This document shows, piece by piece, positions 1 to 7,515 of a DNA stretch of 28,154 nt. Positions within the stretch are counted from its first letter, which is position 1. Each line of letters opens with the position of its first letter. A program made the translations under genes and the position numbers. The notes under the pieces are model-generated. The model searched no databases. It was not told the DNA's origin and was given only the letters and a program-made list of their open reading frames with translations. Source of the DNA: JAJVID01 sp036565725. Lineage in GTDB: Bacteria > Acidobacteriota > Blastocatellia > RBC074. The DNA lies in NCBI GenBank assembly GCA_036565725.1, contig DATCXQ010000582.1:1-28154 (forward strand), written 5' to 3'.

Positions 1-42
1 GCCCGGCCGTAAGGGAGGGCTACCGCCACGACGCGTTCAGGA

Positions 43-1314
43 TTAAATCAGTCCCTTGAAGTTAGAGGCGTTGATCTGATAGCCGGGGAAGATCGCGTTG
101 AGCTCGGTCGCGCCAAGATGCTTCTTCGCTAGTTCTGCGAAGACGTCGCGGAAATCGGTGGTGATCGCCAGGTCGCGGCCTTCGTAGAGTTGATGGCTCT
201 TGAGTCCGGGCCATTTGCCGTAGACCTTGCCGCCTTTGACCGAACCACCGAGCGCGAACATCACGCTGGCGTGGCCATGATCGGTGCCGCGGTTGCCGTT
301 TTCGCGCGCTGTGCGGCCGAATTCGGTCATCGTCAGGATCACCACGTCATCGGCGCGTTCCTTCAGATCGGTGTGTAGAGCCGACAGCCCCTGTGCGAAC
401 TCTGTCAACCGCGTCGCGAGTTGGCCTTGCGACGAGCCTTGATTGGCGTGCGTGTCCCATCCGCCGATGTCAGTGAAGGCTATTTCGAGGCCGATGTCCG
501 ACTTGATCAACTGCGCGACCTGGCGCAGACGGTCGCCGAAGGCCCCGCGAGGATATACGGCGTCGGGCGACGGCTTGTATTGAGCCGGGTTGACGCGTTT
601 GAGCAGTTTCATCGCGTCGAAGGTCTCTTTTCCTGCGCCGCGCAGCGCATCGTTGACCGTTTGCGAGTACATCGCCTCGAACCCGCCCTGCACAGCCTGG
701 CCCGTCTCGCCGCCGCCGGCGCGAATGGTGAAGTCGTTGATATTGTTCATCGCGATGGCCGAAGCCTTGCCCTGCATGACGCGCGGCAGGGTCGGTCCCA
801 TCGCCACGCCGCGAAACGGCGAAGACTCCGCCGCGCCGTTCGATTGCAGGTAGCGATTGAGCCAGCCGTCGGTCGTGCTCTTCACGCCAGGCGTGGCCGA
901 CTCCATGTAATCCTGGGCGTCGAAATGCGAGCGCGTGTTGTCGGGCGAGCCTGAGGCGTGAATGATCGCCAGTTGGCCCGAATCATAGATCGGCTTGAAC
1001 GGCGCAAGGGCCGGGTGTAGGGCGAAAAAGCCGTCGAGATCGATCGCCGACGCCTGGTTCGGCTGCGCCCCTCCGGCGCCGGGGCGCGGAACCGCGATTG
1101 ACGACCGCAGATTGTAATAGTCCTGCTCGGCGTACGGAACGACCGCGTTCAGTCCGTCCATCGCGCCGCGTTGAAAGACCGCGATCAGAATCTTCCTCCG
1201 CCCCTTTTCACTCGTTTGAGCCAACGCGCGCGCCAGGAACGAGGGAGATGTCGTCGCGGCGCCGATGCTGGCCAACGCGACGCCGCCGCTTTTCAGAAAA
1301 AATCGTCTATTCAT
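43..1314 (-). CDS. Tat-exported DUF1501 protein
   Basis: The 423-residue product starts with a twin-arginine signal (RRFFLKSGG at residues 3-11), a hydrophobic stretch and an ALA cleavage region near residue 32, so export by the Tat system is likely. The body matches the DUF1501 family, which has an alkaline-phosphatase/sulfatase-like fold. Visible family motifs are DIGGWDTHANQG, then EFGRTARENG followed by TDHGHASVMFALGG, whose Asp and His residues are likely metal ligands. The start is supported by a GGAGGAGG purine run just upstream. It lies downstream of the DUF1800 gene on the same strand, separated by 79 bp holding a perfect hairpin. DUF1800/DUF1501 pairs recur in Acidobacteriota and Planctomycetota. 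The substrate is unknown. Family assignment is firm; biochemical function is not. Confidence 0.92.
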   Translation of the reverse strand: MNRRFFLKSGGVALASIGAATTSPSFLARALAQTSEKGRRKILIAVFQRGAMDGLNAVVPYAEQDYYNLRSSIAVPRPGAGGAQPNQASAIDLDGFFALHPALAPFKPIYDSGQLAIIHASGSPDNTRSHFDAQDYMESATPGVKSTTDGWLNRYLQSNGAAESSPFRGVAMGPTLPRVMQGKASAIAMNNINDFTIRAGGGETGQAVQGGFEAMYSQTVNDALRGAGKETFDAMKLLKRVNPAQYKPSPDAVYPRGAFGDRLRQVAQLIKSDIGLEIAFTDIGGWDTHANQGSSQGQLATRLTEFAQGLSALHTDLKERADDVVILTMTEFGRTARENGNRGTDHGHASVMFALGGSVKGGKVYGKWPGLKSHQLYEGRDLAITTDFRDVFAELAKKHLGATELNAIFPGYQINASNFKGLI

Positions 1315-1333
1315 TAGGTTTCCTCCTCCCCAA

Positions 1334-1378
1334 TAGGACTTATGGGACCCACAGGACCTGTGGGTCCCATAAGTCCTA
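1334..1378. repeat. Perfect 22-bp inverted repeat, 1-nt loop
   Basis: Positions 1334-1355 are the exact reverse complement of 1357-1378, with only A1356 between them. The palindrome fills most of the gap between the DUF1800 stop and the DUF1501 start. Shorter copies of the core GTCCTA/AGTCC follow at 1379-1396. It lacks a T-run on the minus strand, so it is not a typical intrinsic terminator, but the transcript would fold strongly and could adjust DUF1501 expression relative to DUF1800 or stabilise mRNA ends. Confidence 0.9.
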
Positions 1379-1393
1379 TAAGTCCCCTGAGTC

Positions 1394-3364
1394 CTACTGC
1401 CTTTGAAATTCCGGCGACCCCAGAATCAGCCCGACGACCTTAGCCACATCCACCTGGCCGCCGGCCATCGCCAGGCGCCGCTCACCCAGGCTCTTGTCAA
1501 TCGTCTCGCGAGTCTGCGGCGAAATCTGGCCGCGCAATAACAGTTTGACGAAATGATCGACGACCTGCGACTGTCGCGTAGCGCTCGCGTCGGCAAGGAG
1601 ATTTTGAAGGTTGACGCGCGCGCCGGGGATGCGGTTTTCGCTGAGCGCGAGCGCGAAGTTCATGCGTTCGAGCAGCGCGCCAGTGTTGACCCAGCGCTCG
1701 GCGGTATCTGGGTAGCCGGTCGGCGGCTGGCACATAAACAGCCCCTCGCCCATCTGCGCCATCCACCGGTGGAATTGCGGGTTGCCGTTCGTGTCGGCGC
1801 CTATGGCGCGAACCGCGCTGACGGTCATTTCGAACGGGGTTTTGATCTTCGCGCGGTAGTTTTCAGTCGCGAAGAATTCCGGCGACTTAAACATCGTTCT
1901 CAACACTTCGCGGATGTCGCCGTCTGTCTTCAGGAACGCCTGCGACATGCGGGCGACGAGCGCCGGCGGCGGATTGTCCGAGATGAACTTGCGCGCCAGT
2001 TTCGTCGAGACGAATTTCGCTGTCGAAGGATGCGTGGCGAGCATGTGAATCACCGCGTACCCGTCCTTGATCCCGCCGCCCGAAGGAATCTTTTTGCCGA
2101 GCACAGTCTTCTCGCCGTCGTCGTGCATAAACTGGTTGAAGTAAAAGTCGCCGCCGGCGCGCGGGTTGCGGATCGTCCAACCGGTGAAGCAGCGCGCCAT
2201 CTCCTGCACGTCCTTTTGCGTGTAACCTCCGTCAACGCCGAGCGTGTGCAACTCCATGATTTCGCGCGCGTAATTTTCATTCAACCCGCGAGAGCGATTC
2301 GGGACCTTGCCGTTCTGGTTGATCCTCCTCATCTCGTCCATCTCCATCCGCCGCATTGCGCGATTGCCGAATCCGCCAAACCGCCGCTCACGCCTCATCC
2401 GGCGAAGCTCTTCACGGTCGGGCATCTTCGCGTTCGGCGAGGCGCTCATCCAGTTGTCCAGGTAAAAGAGCATCGCCGGGTGTTCCGCCGTGGCTTTGAG
2501 TAAATCTTCGAACTTGCCGAAGACGTTCGGTCGAATGGCGTCGCGCTCGTAAGACGCAGTCAGGATTCGGTCGGGGCCCTTTTGAACGTAGACGTTGAAA
2601 TGATTGAACCAGAAGTCGGTCATCACTTCTTGCAACTGACGCTCGCTGTAAATCGCGCGAAGGATTTTGGCCTGCTGCGACTCCTGCACGACCTCCTGCT
2701 GCGGCCTGTAGCCCATCGCCCGGAGGGCCTGATAAGCCTCGCGCCGCCTGGCCGCGTCATTGACGCCAGTTTGTTGGTTGTCGGCCTGCATATTATCCAA
2801 CGTGGAAGTGGCCGGTGAATCGGGCGGACGGGCTGGCGCCTGATCGTCCATGCTATCGTCTTTCTTCCGATCCGCCTCTCGGCCCAGTTGTTTGAAGCTT
2901 TGCTTCGCGTCTTTCTTTGTGGCAGGGCCCGCGTTTTGATTCTGGCGCGGCAATTCGATCCCGCGCTCTTTCAAAACCTGTTGAAGGACTTGTGGCGGAG
3001 GATAGTTCCTCGCCAATTCGGCGCTGCTCAGATGAATACTTTCGATGTTCTTCAACCGCTGTTCGGCCAATTGATCGGAGATGCGTTCGGGACGCAATTG
3101 CTCGTCAAGATATTTCTCCCACCCCAACTTCATCACCCGCTCGACGTCGCCGGGGCGCGCGCCGAATGTGACGCGATCGAGCAGGTGCGCAACCTTCTGC
3201 TCTTCGGTCAGTTTTTTCGCGACGTCACTTTGAGACGACCCCTGGGCGCCCTTTTGTTTTTGACTCTTCGCTTCCTGGGACGCCCCAACCGGCGAGCCGA
3301 AAGCCAGAAGGAACGCCAGAAGTGCGGCAACGAACCTCATCACTCTGTCTGATTTTTTATACAT
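1394..3364 (-). CDS. DUF1800 family exported protein
   Basis: This 656-residue protein matches the DUF1800 family. It has a Sec-type signal (residues 9-28, FVAALLAFLLAFGSPVGA), the family entry motif (HLLDRVTFGARPGDVERV near residue 60), the core segment MTDFWFNHFNVY, and the conserved block LNENYAREIMELHTLGVDGGYTQKDVQEMARCFTGW followed by PSTAKFVSTKLARKF. Two low-complexity insertions interrupt it: a Gln/Asp/Pro-rich linker at about residues 125-205 and an Arg/Met-rich stretch at about 320-350. The chosen ATG follows GGGAGAG at suitable spacing; an internal Met at residue 9 lacks one. It is the first gene of a two-gene unit with DUF1501. Family members are exported and of unknown activity; the pair has been speculated to act in cell-surface metabolism. 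Confidence 0.92.
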   Translation of the reverse strand: MYKKSDRVMRFVAALLAFLLAFGSPVGASQEAKSQKQKGAQGSSQSDVAKKLTEEQKVAHLLDRVTFGARPGDVERVMKLGWEKYLDEQLRPERISDQLAEQRLKNIESIHLSSAELARNYPPPQVLQQVLKERGIELPRQNQNAGPATKKDAKQSFKQLGREADRKKDDSMDDQAPARPPDSPATSTLDNMQADNQQTGVNDAARRREAYQALRAMGYRPQQEVVQESQQAKILRAIYSERQLQEVMTDFWFNHFNVYVQKGPDRILTASYERDAIRPNVFGKFEDLLKATAEHPAMLFYLDNWMSASPNAKMPDREELRRMRRERRFGGFGNRAMRRMEMDEMRRINQNGKVPNRSRGLNENYAREIMELHTLGVDGGYTQKDVQEMARCFTGWTIRNPRAGGDFYFNQFMHDDGEKTVLGKKIPSGGGIKDGYAVIHMLATHPSTAKFVSTKLARKFISDNPPPALVARMSQAFLKTDGDIREVLRTMFKSPEFFATENYRAKIKTPFEMTVSAVRAIGADTNGNPQFHRWMAQMGEGLFMCQPPTGYPDTAERWVNTGALLERMNFALALSENRIPGARVNLQNLLADASATRQSQVVDHFVKLLLRGQISPQTRETIDKSLGERRLAMAGGQVDVAKVVGLILGSPEFQRQ

Positions 3365-3387
3365 TGACTCTCTCCCACTGACCGTCA

Positions 3388-3407
3388 GCCCGGCCGTCAG
3401 AGAGGGC
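3388..3407. repeat. 20-bp dispersed repeat, second copy
   Basis: Positions 3388-3407 and 1-20 match at 18 of 20 bases in the same orientation (GCCCGGCCGT then a variable base, AG, then GAGGGC with one further change). The two copies bracket the DUF1800-DUF1501 unit. This could be a small interspersed element or shared intergenic sequence; two copies do not distinguish these. Confidence 0.6.
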
Positions 3408-3936
3408 GCGCCTCATCAACTCTACTCTCATCAGACGCCACCCTTCCCTCACAGCCGAGGATAGCGGCCACGTTGCACACAAACGCAAATCCGGAACGTC
3501 TTAAATCATACCGCAATCGAAAAGCATCTGTGTAATTATGCCAATTTAGAGAGCCAGCTCCCAGCTTTGGACTGAAAATTTAGAAGGAATATTTGGCATG
3601 GAAAAAGAATGGCTGTAAAAGGAAGAATGGCTACTTGATCACGTATGGCCTCCCCCAAGAACCATGCGTAACCTAGCAGCCATCCTAACTTTGCTCTTCA
3701 ACGTTTGATGTCCCCCAACATCTCCCGCCTCAGAGCGTTTACCTAAACTGCTGAAGCATTGCTTGTCGTTTCGCTACTAGTGCAACGTGCATACCATTGC
3801 CTCATTCTTCGTAAAAAACCGCCCCTCTAATTTTCTTAACCAGCCTTTTATCAGCACTTTAGTAGACTGATTTGTCGCCGCTGTCGCCATCTCGACATCT
3901 GGAGCAGACTCACAATCTTGGAATAAAATGGTACAT

Positions 3937-3960
3937 AAAAGATCACGCTTTGATCGTTTT
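3937..3960 (-). terminator. Weak intrinsic terminator after endonuclease III gene
   Basis: On the minus strand GATCA-AAGCG-TGATC is followed by TTTTAT, 35 bp past the stop codon of the endonuclease III gene. The stem is only five base pairs and AT-rich. On the plus strand it is flanked by GTTTTTT, so it could work in both directions. Confidence 0.45.
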
Positions 3961-3989
3961 TTACTCAGTACCCTCGTCCTCTGGGAAAA

Positions 3990-4787
3990 TCAAAGCTGAG
4001 ACTGGCCGTAATCACACTGCTCGACCAAAGGGCATTTATCGCATTTCGGGTTTTGCGGACGACAAATTTGCCTACCATGCCTGATAAGGTTGACGTGAAG
4101 TGAGTAATGCTTATTCGGTGGAACCAATTTTTCCATCCTTTTGTGCGATTGTTCGTCGCTGAAGCGCTCATAAACCAGCCCAATTCGTTTAGTGATTCGC
4201 AGAATATGTACATCCATCGGAAATATTTTTCTATTACACGCGAATAACAAGACGCAGGCCGCGGTTTTAGGGCCTACGCCCGTGAGTGATGTAAGAAATT
4301 CCCTGGCCTCCTCGATCGGCGATGTGTGTAAAAAAGACAGATCGAGACTTCCCCTTCTTTTTTTGATCTCGTTAAGCGCATTTTTGATGACCATCGATTT
4401 GGCGTTGGCCAATCCGCCCGATTTAATTGCGGCAGCGATGGACGACGCGCGCGCGCGTCGCGCCGATTCCCAGTCAGGGAAACGCTGTTTGAGATTCTCG
4501 AAAGCTCTTCGGCTGTTAATGTCGGTTGTGGATTGAGACAAGATCGTGAGGATCAATTCGCTCAGTGGGTCGTAAGGGCTAACGTTGACAGGGACGCCGT
4601 AGGCGGCTTCGAGGTTTTGCGTGATGTATTTGACGAGGCGTCTTTTCTCGCGAAGCTCTGAGGGAGAGGGGGAGAGACGGGGCGACGGGGCGACGGGGCG
4701 ACGGGGCGACAAAGAGATTCTGTCTCCCTCTCTCCCTCTCGCCCCGTCACCCCGTCGCCCCGTCGCCCCGTCTCTCTGTCTTTCCAT
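3990..4787 (-). CDS. nth: Endonuclease III-like DNA glycosylase with repeat-encoded N-terminus
   Basis: This is a base-excision repair glycosylase/AP lyase of the HhH-GPD superfamily. The helix-hairpin-helix LTGVGPKTA carries the catalytic Lys (K174) and MDVHILR carries the catalytic Asp (D192). Four cysteines at 242, 249, 252 and 258 give the C-x6-C-x2-C-x5-C iron-sulfur cluster pattern. The family core is about 210 residues and begins near residue 48. Residues 1-45 (MERQRDGATGRRGDGA, then Arg/Pro/Ser-rich) are translated from the low-complexity hairpin at 4660-4785. No alternative ATG, GTG or TTG lies between that hairpin and the conserved core in this frame, and GGAGAG precedes the ATG at 4787, so the extension is probably translated. 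It sits 22 bp downstream of the SDR gene, in likely co-transcription. Confidence 0.9.
   Translation of the reverse strand: MERQRDGATGRRGDGARGREGDRISLSPRRPVAPSPRLSPSPSELREKRRLVKYITQNLEAAYGVPVNVSPYDPLSELILTILSQSTTDINSRRAFENLKQRFPDWESARRARASSIAAAIKSGGLANAKSMVIKNALNEIKKRRGSLDLSFLHTSPIEEAREFLTSLTGVGPKTAACVLLFACNRKIFPMDVHILRITKRIGLVYERFSDEQSHKRMEKLVPPNKHYSLHVNLIRHGRQICRPQNPKCDKCPLVEQCDYGQSQL
4660..4785. repeat. Inverted octamer-repeat hairpin inside the endonuclease III 5' end
   Basis: Tandem GACGGGGC octamers run from about 4675 to 4710, and the complementary GCCCCGTC octamers run from about 4741 to 4776. The intervening 30 bases are polypurine/polypyrimidine. The two arms can pair over more than 30 bp. 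The element lies inside the reading frame of the endonuclease III homologue and supplies its N-terminal residues. Its outer edge on the minus strand (ATGGAAAGACAG) recurs at 20706 on the plus strand. Confidence 0.85.
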
Positions 4788-4809
4788 CTCTACGGTCTCT
4801 CCGTCAATG

Positions 4810-5577
4810 TCAGGAAATACGCCGCTTCAATTCCAGATTCAGTGGACGCAGCGTGACCTCGCTCATCCATGCTTGTATAGGCTGCTCCAGCATTGCGACT
4901 ATCACCGAGGCCACTTCTTCCGCCGACATCGAATAGCCGATCTCTCTGGGTCCGCCGGGAGAGGCGGTCCGGTCGCGTTTCGCGACTCTGGAAAAATCGG
5001 TCGCCACAGACCCAGGAAGCAAGGCTGAAACACGGATGTTTTGATTTCTGACTTCGAGCGCGAACGATTCGGTGAATCCGATCACGCCGAACTTCGACGC
5101 GCAATAAGCCGCCATCTCTTTGATGCCGTTGCGTCCTGCGCCCGATGAAATGTTGATGATCTGGCCGCCGCCCTGGCGCTTCATCGCGGGCGCCACCGCG
5201 CGACAGGCCAGAAAAGTCCCGGTCAGATTGGTGTCGATCACCGCGCGCCAGTCTTCGAGCGAGTAACCGTCAACCTCGCCGTTCAAGCTCAATCCGGCGC
5301 TGTTAATCAAAACGTCAATGCGCCCGAAGCGTTCCAGGGTCGAGGCGACCGCGCGATCGACCGCCGCTTCATCGCGCACGTCACAAATAAAATATGCGGC
5401 GTCGCTCGCGCCTCGCCCCCTGGCCTCATCCGCGACCTCGGAAAGGCCGCCCTCCGAACGCGCCAGCAGCGCAAGTCGCACCCCTCTTTCGGCCAGGACC
5501 AGCGCCGCCGCGCGGCCGATGCCTGACGAGGCGCCGGAAATGACCGCCACGGTATTTGCCGATAACTCGTAATTCAT
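4810..5577 (-). CDS. SDR family NAD(P)-dependent oxidoreductase
   Basis: This 255-residue protein is a classical short-chain dehydrogenase/reductase with a Rossmann fold. The cofactor-binding glycine motif is SGASSGIG (residues 14-21). The structural motif reads NSAG rather than the usual NNAG, INISSGAGR supplies the catalytic Ser, and YCASK supplies Y158 and K162. An acidic residue typical of NAD preference is not evident after the second strand (LLARSE), so NADP is more likely. The substrate cannot be deduced. The start at 5577 has only a weak upstream ribosome-binding site. It precedes the endonuclease III gene by 22 bp on the same strand, which suggests a shared transcript rather than a shared pathway. 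Confidence 0.92.
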   Translation of the reverse strand: MNYELSANTVAVISGASSGIGRAAALVLAERGVRLALLARSEGGLSEVADEARGRGASDAAYFICDVRDEAAVDRAVASTLERFGRIDVLINSAGLSLNGEVDGYSLEDWRAVIDTNLTGTFLACRAVAPAMKRQGGGQIINISSGAGRNGIKEMAAYCASKFGVIGFTESFALEVRNQNIRVSALLPGSVATDFSRVAKRDRTASPGGPREIGYSMSAEEVASVIVAMLEQPIQAWMSEVTLRPLNLELKRRIS

Positions 5578-5611
5578 AAGTATAGCGCTCGGCTATCCGC
5601 CGCCGAAGACG

Positions 5612-5690
5612 CCGCAGAACGCGGAGGCTTCGCAGTGAGGAAGATAAAGCGGCTTCCGGACCGCCTCTGAGCTCCCTCGGCGTTCTGCGG
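5612..5690. repeat. Imperfect inverted repeat between SDR and hydrolase genes
   Basis: CCGCAGAACGCGGAG at 5612-5626 pairs imperfectly with CTCCCTCGGCGTTCTGCGG at 5672-5690. The 5640-5670 stretch forms the loop region. It lies in the 158-bp gap between the hydrolase stop and the SDR start, both on the minus strand, and is one of several hairpin-prone spacers in this window. Confidence 0.65.
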
Positions 5691-5735
5691 AGCCTCCGCT
5701 CGGGAATCAGGCTCGGGCGACTCGTAGCATTTGAT

Positions 5736-6449
5736 TTAGGCAGTGGCCGTTTGTCCTAAGCGCAGGTGTTTATTGAAAAATTCGATCACCCGCTCCCATG
5801 CGTCTTCAGCATCGGCTTGGTTGTAGACCTCGGGGCGCGTGTCGTTGAAGAAGGCGTGGTCGGCGCCTTCGTAGATTCGCACTTCGCCTTCCTTGCCGAA
5901 CTGTTTGAGCGCGGCCTCCAGGCGGTTCATTTTTTCAACCGTGATCCATTGATCCTTCTCCGCCCCGATGAAAAGGACCGGACAACTCAGCTTACCGATC
6001 ACCGTTGTGTCGACGGGCACGTCGCCGTAGAACGGGGCAGAGGCTTCGACCTTCGCGTTGCAGGCCAGCAGCAGAGCAAAAGTGCCGCCCATGCAGAAGC
6101 CGGTTACTCCGACGCCGGTCACTTCGGGCATTGCGCGCAAGCGCTTCAGGACGACCTGCAACCGGGCGAGGCCGTCTTCCTGGTTCAGCGCGCCCATCAG
6201 CTCCGAGGCCTCCTGAGCGTTTTTCGTCGTTTTACCGTCGTAAAGGTCGGCCGCGACGGCGATAAAGCCCTCTTCCGCGAAGCGCTGCGCGACGTCTTCG
6301 ATGTGCCGGTTGAGCCCCCACCACTCATGAATGATGATGACGGCCGGGACTTTTTCAACCTCGTCCGGGCGCGCGACTAACGCCTCGACTTCCAAACCGT
6401 CGCCTTCGAATGTTTCTCTGCTTGTCGCGATTTCGGCCTCTTGCGTCAT
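5736..6449 (-). CDS. Dienelactone hydrolase family protein
   Basis: This 237-residue alpha/beta hydrolase belongs to the dienelactone hydrolase family. The nucleophile elbow GFCMGG gives C119; D166 (GAEKDQW) and H198 (GADHAFFND) complete a Cys-Asp-His triad with spacing like that of the classical enzyme (C123, D171, H202). An N-terminal HEWWGLN motif is also typical. I start it at 6449 because GAGGAGG lies six bases upstream of that ATG; a longer frame to 6497 has no such signal. It appears monocistronic, with its own promoter at 6533-6561. The enzyme hydrolyses dienelactones or related esters in the cytoplasm. No aromatic-degradation genes are nearby, so the natural substrate is uncertain. 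Confidence 0.92.
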   Translation of the reverse strand: MTQEAEIATSRETFEGDGLEVEALVARPDEVEKVPAVIIIHEWWGLNRHIEDVAQRFAEEGFIAVAADLYDGKTTKNAQEASELMGALNQEDGLARLQVVLKRLRAMPEVTGVGVTGFCMGGTFALLLACNAKVEASAPFYGDVPVDTTVIGKLSCPVLFIGAEKDQWITVEKMNRLEAALKQFGKEGEVRIYEGADHAFFNDTRPEVYNQADAEDAWERVIEFFNKHLRLGQTATA

Positions 6450-6532
6450 GGAAAACCTCCTCTCGATATTCAGGTGGACTGCCAAACAGGGGTTCAAAAA
6501 CTTGAATGTGTGAGGGACTTGGAAACGCGGGA

Positions 6533-6561
6533 AATATAACGAGAAGACGAAAAGCGCGCAA
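6533..6561 (-). promoter_or_regulatory. Sigma-70-like promoter for the dienelactone hydrolase gene
   Basis: On the minus strand TTGCGC (6561-6556) is separated by exactly 17 bp from TATATT (6538-6533). Transcription would start near 6526, giving a leader of about 77 nt before the ATG at 6449. The same TTGCGC -35 element with a 17-bp spacer recurs at 8544-8572. Confidence 0.55.
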
Positions 6562-6570
6562 GCCGCTGAG

Positions 6571-6668
6571 TGAGGATTGAGGATTGAGGATTGAGGATGG
6601 AAGATCGCCTCACGCCCGATAGCGCAATCCTCGATCCTCGATCCTCGATCCTCGATCCTCGATCTTCT
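6571..6668. repeat. Inverted heptamer-repeat hairpin
   Basis: About four copies of the heptamer TGAGGAT lie at 6571-6599. About 25 bp later come five to six copies of the near-complement ATCCTCG (6625-6664). The arms pair into a long stem. The right end touches the stop codon of the DUF4097 gene (6667-6669, minus strand), so the element is the immediate 3' untranslated region of that gene. Heptameric repeats of this kind resemble the short tandemly repeated repetitive sequences of cyanobacteria. Confidence 0.85.
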
Positions 6669-7515
6669 ACGATTTACGTTTGATCAAAACGCCGCCGTTT
6701 GTCGTAACGGCTCGAATGGTCTGGCCGCCGCCGCCGAGGTCGAGCGACAACTCGCGTTTGACCTCTCCCTGCAATGTGATTGGAAAATCGGTCTTCAATC
6801 CGCCGTTGACCGTGCCGGTCTCAAGGTGGGCCGAATAATTTTCGGGAATTGAAAGAGTTACGCCGCCATTGGTCGTTCTCACGTCCATTCCTCCGCCGTC
6901 CCAGCCGGCGCCGGCCAGATCAATCGAAAGACCACCGTTCATAGTCTCGCCTTTAACGTTCCCCGCGAGCCGGCGCAGAGAGACGCCGCCGTTCATTGTG
7001 CTGAATTCTATTTGACCGCGAACGTCGGATACGCCGATGCCGCCATTGTGCGCCTTGAGCGAAAGATTCGAATTGCGCGGGGCGGAGACCTCAAAACTCA
7101 CCGCCCAGCCTTGATGATCTTTCGTCTCCGGACCTTCGGCATGAATATTCGCGCCTCCGGTCTCAATTCTGATCTGCCCTGCCAGGGCCTGAGCCTCGGC
7201 GTCAGTGTCCGCCCAGGTTTGGATCTTCGCGCGCACAAAGATTTCATTTCGATCCCAGCCTTTCACCGTCACGCCGCCGTTCTTCCTGCCGTCAACGGTG
7301 ATAGTCCCTCCTGTCCCGGCGACCGCCTGCTCCTTAATCACGCAATGCGAGGCGCGGTCGCCGCCCCAATTGTCGTTGCACGAAAGCCCTCGCTCTTCTT
7401 TACTGCGATCCTCGCGTCCGCCGCGCTGAGCGAGCGCCGGGCCGCAAGCCAAACATAGAAGCGCCAATGACAAAATCCCGGCGACTGTATACGCGGGCGA
7501 ATTATTCTTGGACAT
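6667..7515 (-). CDS. DUF4097-type secreted beta-helix (putative adhesin) protein
   Basis: This 282-residue protein has a Sec signal peptide (TVAGILSLALLCLACGPALA, residues 9-28, with AQR following the likely cleavage site; a lipobox reading with the Cys at about 24 is also possible). The mature part repeats a beta-strand turn motif, NGGV or NGGL, at roughly 20-residue intervals (for example KNGGVTVKGW, HNGGIGVSDV, MNGGVSLRRL, MNGGLSIDL, TNGGVTLSI, VNGGLKTDF, TNGGVLIKR). This is the pattern of DUF4097/DUF4098 right-handed parallel beta-helix proteins. AAGGAGAGAG precedes the start. It is divergently oriented from the glycine-zipper gene. In this family the role is usually unknown; members often neighbour ECF sigma/anti-sigma genes, but none is here. 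Confidence 0.85.
   Translation of the reverse strand: MSKNNSPAYTVAGILSLALLCLACGPALAQRGGREDRSKEERGLSCNDNWGGDRASHCVIKEQAVAGTGGTITVDGRKNGGVTVKGWDRNEIFVRAKIQTWADTDAEAQALAGQIRIETGGANIHAEGPETKDHQGWAVSFEVSAPRNSNLSLKAHNGGIGVSDVRGQIEFSTMNGGVSLRRLAGNVKGETMNGGLSIDLAGAGWDGGGMDVRTTNGGVTLSIPENYSAHLETGTVNGGLKTDFPITLQGEVKRELSLDLGGGGQTIRAVTTNGGVLIKRKS

Larger units (their letters stand above)
3365..3989. other. 625-bp non-coding spacer
   Basis: This stretch separates the 5' end of the DUF1800 gene from the 3' end of the endonuclease III gene, both on the minus strand. It is visibly richer in A/T than its surroundings and contains no convincing ORF with a ribosome-binding site. The part nearest DUF1800 should hold that gene's promoter; a TATGAT hexamer on the minus strand near 3505-3515 is a possible -10 without a good -35. 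A 20-bp copy of the sequence at the window start lies at 3388-3407, and a weak terminator at 3937-3960. I see nothing else. Confidence 0.6.

Noticed and set aside
421..954. Plus-strand open frame opposite the DUF1501 gene
   Set aside because: It lies wholly inside a well-supported gene on the other strand, is Arg-rich as expected for a complementary frame in GC-rich DNA, and has no ribosome-binding site.
1553..2503. Long plus-strand open frame opposite the DUF1800 gene
   Set aside because: It mirrors a gene with clear family motifs; the predicted protein is His/Arg/Val-rich and unlike any family.
3872..4084. Small plus-strand frame in the spacer
   Set aside because: It overlaps the 3' end of the endonuclease III gene, has no ribosome-binding site and has no recognisable motif.
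6571..6668. CRISPR-like array
   Set aside because: The repeats are 7 bp with no unique spacers and are arranged as two complementary blocks; no cas genes are nearby.
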